Assembly (NCBI GenBank): GCA_965247255.1 | Contig: CBDFGS010000012.1 | Span: 248,001-312,000, forward strand | Length of the DNA stretch: 64,000 nucleotides | Direction: 5' to 3' | From: CBDFGS01 sp965247255 | GTDB lineage: Bacteria > Chloroflexota > Dehalococcoidia > Lucifugimonadales > CAUZJF01 | Shown: positions 61,888 through 64,000 of the stretch, one piece after another | How positions within the stretch are numbered: the stretch's first letter is position 1 | Layout: each line of letters opens with the position of its first letter | The notes under the pieces: generated by a model | The model's input: only the letters and a program-made list of their open reading frames with translations | Told to the model about the DNA's origin: nothing | Database searches by the model: none | Position numbers and translations under genes: made by a program

Positions 61888-62811
61888 TCATGGTCGGTCC
61901 GGCGGCGACGCGGACACCTGGTCTACCAACGGCCGCAGTGCCGCTATGTGGTCAGGCGTCGAGCCGCAGCATCCACCGACAATCTGCGCGCCCATGGCCA
62001 GCCACTGGCCCACGGACTCGGCGTAGGCCTCCGGGGTGTACTTTTCGGCCATGTCCACGATGTTCGAGTATCCTCCCATAGGACCGCCGAACCCTTGGCG
62101 GAGACGCGGAAGGGTAGCCGATATGGCGTCCGGCCTGCTGCACATGGTCAGCACCGCGTCCGCCTGGCGTCCTCCCAAGGTTTCAGCCAGTCGGTCGACG
62201 GCCTCGCCGTCGTCCAGCGTGCCTTCGGTTGTCACGTTGCAAATGCCCAGGAAGACCGGGACGCCAAACCCGGCAACAGCATCAAGGGCCAACACTGCGA
62301 CTGCGAGGTCCCTCACATACTCGAGTAGCAGGACATCCACGCCCGCCTCGACCAGCACCTTCGCCTGGACACGGTACTCTTCAGCCATGTCGTCTTCGGC
62401 CATCGCGGTTCTACGCCTGCGCGGCGCCGAGATGCTGCCGGCCACCCAGGACTGGGGCTTGACACGGTCACGAGCGACCAGGGTGATCTCGGCCGCCCTG
62501 CGCGTGTACTCCTCCGCCAGATCAGCCAGGTGGCCCAGGCCACGGCTCATCAGCTGGCTCCGGCTGGTGTTGAACGTGTTCGTCGTAACGATGTCGGCAC
62601 CAGCCCGCAGGTAGTCCTCGTGAATGCCGCCAAGCTGCTCCGGAGCCTCGACCACGGCCGTCGCCGAGCGGCTCGTGATTCCTCTATTCGCGGTGCCGTC
62701 GGGGTTCCTGGAGTTGGTGATGCCCCTTCGCTTGAGCTCGGTCCCGTTGGCGCCATCGAGCAGCAGCCGTTCCCCTCCGGCGAGCACTGAAACGAGGTCG
62801 CGTCTCGTCAT
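61888..62811 (-). CDS. Homocysteine S-methyltransferase-family protein
   Basis: A 307-residue zinc-dependent methyltransferase domain. LLLDGANGTELKRRG at the start, ADIVTTNTFNTSRSQL, SWVAGSISAPR, and the zinc motif GGCCGSTPDHIAAL at the end are diagnostic; the third Cys ligand is probably in LTMCSRPD. It transfers a methyl group to homocysteine or a related thiol; the donor (S-methylmethionine, betaine or other) is not clear. The start at 62811 (MTRRDLVSVL) is preferred over 62844. Confidence 0.87.
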   Translation of the reverse strand: MTRRDLVSVLAGGERLLLDGANGTELKRRGITNSRNPDGTANRGITSRSATAVVEAPEQLGGIHEDYLRAGADIVTTNTFNTSRSQLMSRGLGHLADLAEEYTRRAAEITLVARDRVKPQSWVAGSISAPRRRRTAMAEDDMAEEYRVQAKVLVEAGVDVLLLEYVRDLAVAVLALDAVAGFGVPVFLGICNVTTEGTLDDGEAVDRLAETLGGRQADAVLTMCSRPDAISATLPRLRQGFGGPMGGYSNIVDMAEKYTPEAYAESVGQWLAMGAQIVGGCCGSTPDHIAALRPLVDQVSASPPDRP

Positions 62812-62850
62812 GGTTTGTCTGTCTCCCTCCCGCGGAGCCTCCAACCAGAC

Positions 62851-62889
62851 GGGACTCCAGGCCCGGGTCCACTTCTGGGCATCGTCCCT
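62851..62889 (+). repeat. Dispersed intergenic repeat, copy e
   Basis: GGGACTCCAGGCCCGGGTCC followed by ACTTCTGGGCATCGTCCCT, next to the methyltransferase start. Confidence 0.55.
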
Positions 62890-62933
62890 CGCTGGTGCGC
62901 CCGACCGTACGTCAGCGTCCGCCTTCGGTCCAC

Positions 62934-63333
62934 CTACAGCGCGTCTTCGGACGAAAGGGCACGCACCGCCACCCTGCTGATCTCCGATATGGCGTCTTGA
63001 GCGCGACGTCCATCGGACGCGTCAACTGCGAAGGCTGCTATAACGAGTGGCCCGGTTGGAAGCAGCACAATGCCCGCATCGCCCTTGATACGCCCGCTGG
63101 AGCCGCTCTTGTGAGCTATCTCGATGTCAGAGCTGACGTAGCGAGGAATCATCCTGCGGTCCTGGCACTCCTTGAGCAGCGCAATCATCGCCTGCGAGGC
63201 AGGCTGGCTAACAACTGCGCTCGTATGAAGGCGTTCGAGCATGGAGGCCATGTCCTGAGGGGAGGCAACCTTGTTTTGGAGAGAGTCCTCGAACGAGACG
63301 CTATCAATACCTAGCGGCCGGGACGCCGCACCA
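62934..63333 (-). pseudogene. C-terminal remnant of a class A beta-lactamase-like serine hydrolase
   Basis: The open reverse frame encodes VASPQDMASMLERLHTSAVV, SQPASQAMIALLKECQDRRM, IPRYVSSDIEIAHKSGSSG, GDAGIVLLPTGPLVIAAFAV. HKSG corresponds to the KTG motif of class A beta-lactamases. The Ser-x-x-Lys and SDN segments, which should lie upstream, are missing; the frame instead runs into the end of the next NHL gene. It is a truncated relic. Confidence 0.7.
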
Positions 63334-64000
63334 TTAAGGGGTTGCTGGCGCTGACACTTTGTGCACGACGTTGTTCTTGTAGTCAGCCAGGAATATCTCT
63401 CCTGCGTCGTTGATCGCTATTGATGATAGCTCGGCAAACGTCGCGGTGACGACCTGCACTTTGCCGCCTTCGTAGGTCTGCACCGCCTGGTCAGACGCGA
63501 CAGTGGTCATGACGTTCGTAGCGGCGTCTACTCTCCGGACCCGGACGCTGCCCTCGGCGATGAAAAGATTACCGTGACGGTCCAGGGCCACGCCCTTGGG
63601 GAAGGCCAGCATGGCTTCCGCGGCCGGCCCACCGTCTCCCGAGTAGCCTACCCCTTTGTCCGCGGAAAACTCGCGGTTGGATTCACGCGAGTTAGCCCCG
63701 ATACGTTGCTCCTGCACGGTACGCACTCCCCGATAGGCATCCGGGCGCCGTTCCGAATGTTCCCCGATGCCGGCAACGGTTGTAATGATCCCGTTGGAGC
63801 CATGCACCTTGCGCACTCTGTGATTATCACGATCGGCGATGAACAGGTTGCCCTCGCCGTCGATCGCGATGCTGACCGGCTCAGCAAGCCCGGCGCTGGT
63901 TGCCGGTCCGCCGTCGCCCTCGAGGCCGCGCTCTCCGATCCCGGCGAAAGTGGTGATCAAGCCAGTAGCGGCGTCCACTTTTCGTACGCGGTTATCCGTC
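63334..64000 (-). CDS. NHL-repeat lipoprotein (paralogue D), 3' part
   Basis: About 222 codons up to the right edge of the window, where the frame is still open (DNRVRKVDAATG). Blade pattern, spacing and closing segment (GKVQVVTATFAELSSIAIND, FLADYKNNVVHKVSAP) match paralogues A-C; a longer insertion (VRTVQEQRIGANSRESNREF) separates two blades. The signal peptide is outside the window. Confidence 0.85.
   Translation of the reverse strand, partial: TDNRVRKVDAATGLITTFAGIGERGLEGDGGPATSAGLAEPVSIAIDGEGNLFIADRDNHRVRKVHGSNGIITTVAGIGEHSERRPDAYRGVRTVQEQRIGANSRESNREFSADKGVGYSGDGGPAAEAMLAFPKGVALDRHGNLFIAEGSVRVRRVDAATNVMTTVASDQAVQTYEGGKVQVVTATFAELSSIAINDAGEIFLADYKNNVVHKVSAPATP

Noticed and set aside
56066..62889. 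The five dispersed repeats as a CRISPR array
   Set aside because: Copies are variable, separated by genes, and have no regular spacer length or cas genes.

Overview
The window is GC-rich, densely coded DNA on both strands, with many TTG and GTG starts. It looks like a free-living, heterotrophic bacterium. Several traits point to Chloroflexota, perhaps a Dehalococcoidia/SAR202-like lineage: multiple NHL-repeat lipoproteins, enolase-superfamily and LarA-type racemases, a VC0807-type membrane protein, a Pit/DUF47 phosphate pair, and transaldolase joined to phosphoglucose isomerase. This placement is an inference from gene content; no rRNA gene is present.

Layout. 0-9.2 kb: the 3' end of rplL, a zinc-ribbon protein, a reverse-strand racemase/peptidase/LarA cluster, an FmdB-type zinc ribbon, and an operon with two amidohydrolase-fold proteins and a glutamate-semialdehyde-aminomutase-like enzyme. 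9.4-15.9 kb: DUF2461, an XRE regulator facing an ImmA/IrrE-like protein whose HExxH glutamate is an alanine, a beta-hydroxyacid dehydrogenase, and a Pit/DUF47 operon with a strong promoter and a terminator-like hairpin in its leader. 16-37.6 kb: an accessory region with three 1704/1716-bp IS1380-family elements, a 14-blade propeller protein, small lipoproteins, a 5-oxoprolinase operon (pxpABC) followed by a DedA-type protein and a phosphodiesterase, a membrane-anchored nuclease, and a large gene split by an IS. 37.6-54.9 kb: NHL-repeat lipoproteins, a DHA2 transporter, a cyclophilin lipoprotein, a Na+-pumping decarboxylase module (gamma, beta and biotin carrier), tal/pgi, a fourth IS copy, a Gfo/Idh/MocA oxidoreductase, an HpcH/HpaI aldolase, tRNA-Thr(CGT) and an epimerase. 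55-64 kb: a redox cluster, a second Gfo/Idh/MocA oxidoreductase, a metallophosphoesterase, a homocysteine-methyltransferase-like enzyme and a fourth NHL protein that runs off the end.

The most interesting part is 55.1-58.4 kb. Two adjacent, convergent genes each carry one in-frame UGA exactly where the family has its redox Cys or Sec. The first is a deiodinase-like protein (motif FGSYT-U-PPF). The second is a peroxiredoxin/TlpA-like domain (SASW-U-AFC) fused to a DsbD-alpha-like domain. Both open frames continue far beyond the UGA, and both have a stem-loop just 3' of it, as bacterial SECIS elements do. I read both as selenoproteins. A third thioredoxin-fold gene with an ordinary CxxC, but lacking its 5' end, lies next to them.

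The second theme is recent IS activity and decay. Three IS copies have almost identical sequence and one is divergent. Their 5-bp target duplications are CTAAG or CTTAG, and two insertions sit exactly on a stop codon. One insertion splits a gene that rejoins in frame when the IS and one duplication are removed. One copy has unmatched flanks that belong to two different genes, which implies a rearrangement. Remnants of other genes (ComM, sigma factor, beta-lactamase, DUF3179, peroxiredoxin) are scattered around.
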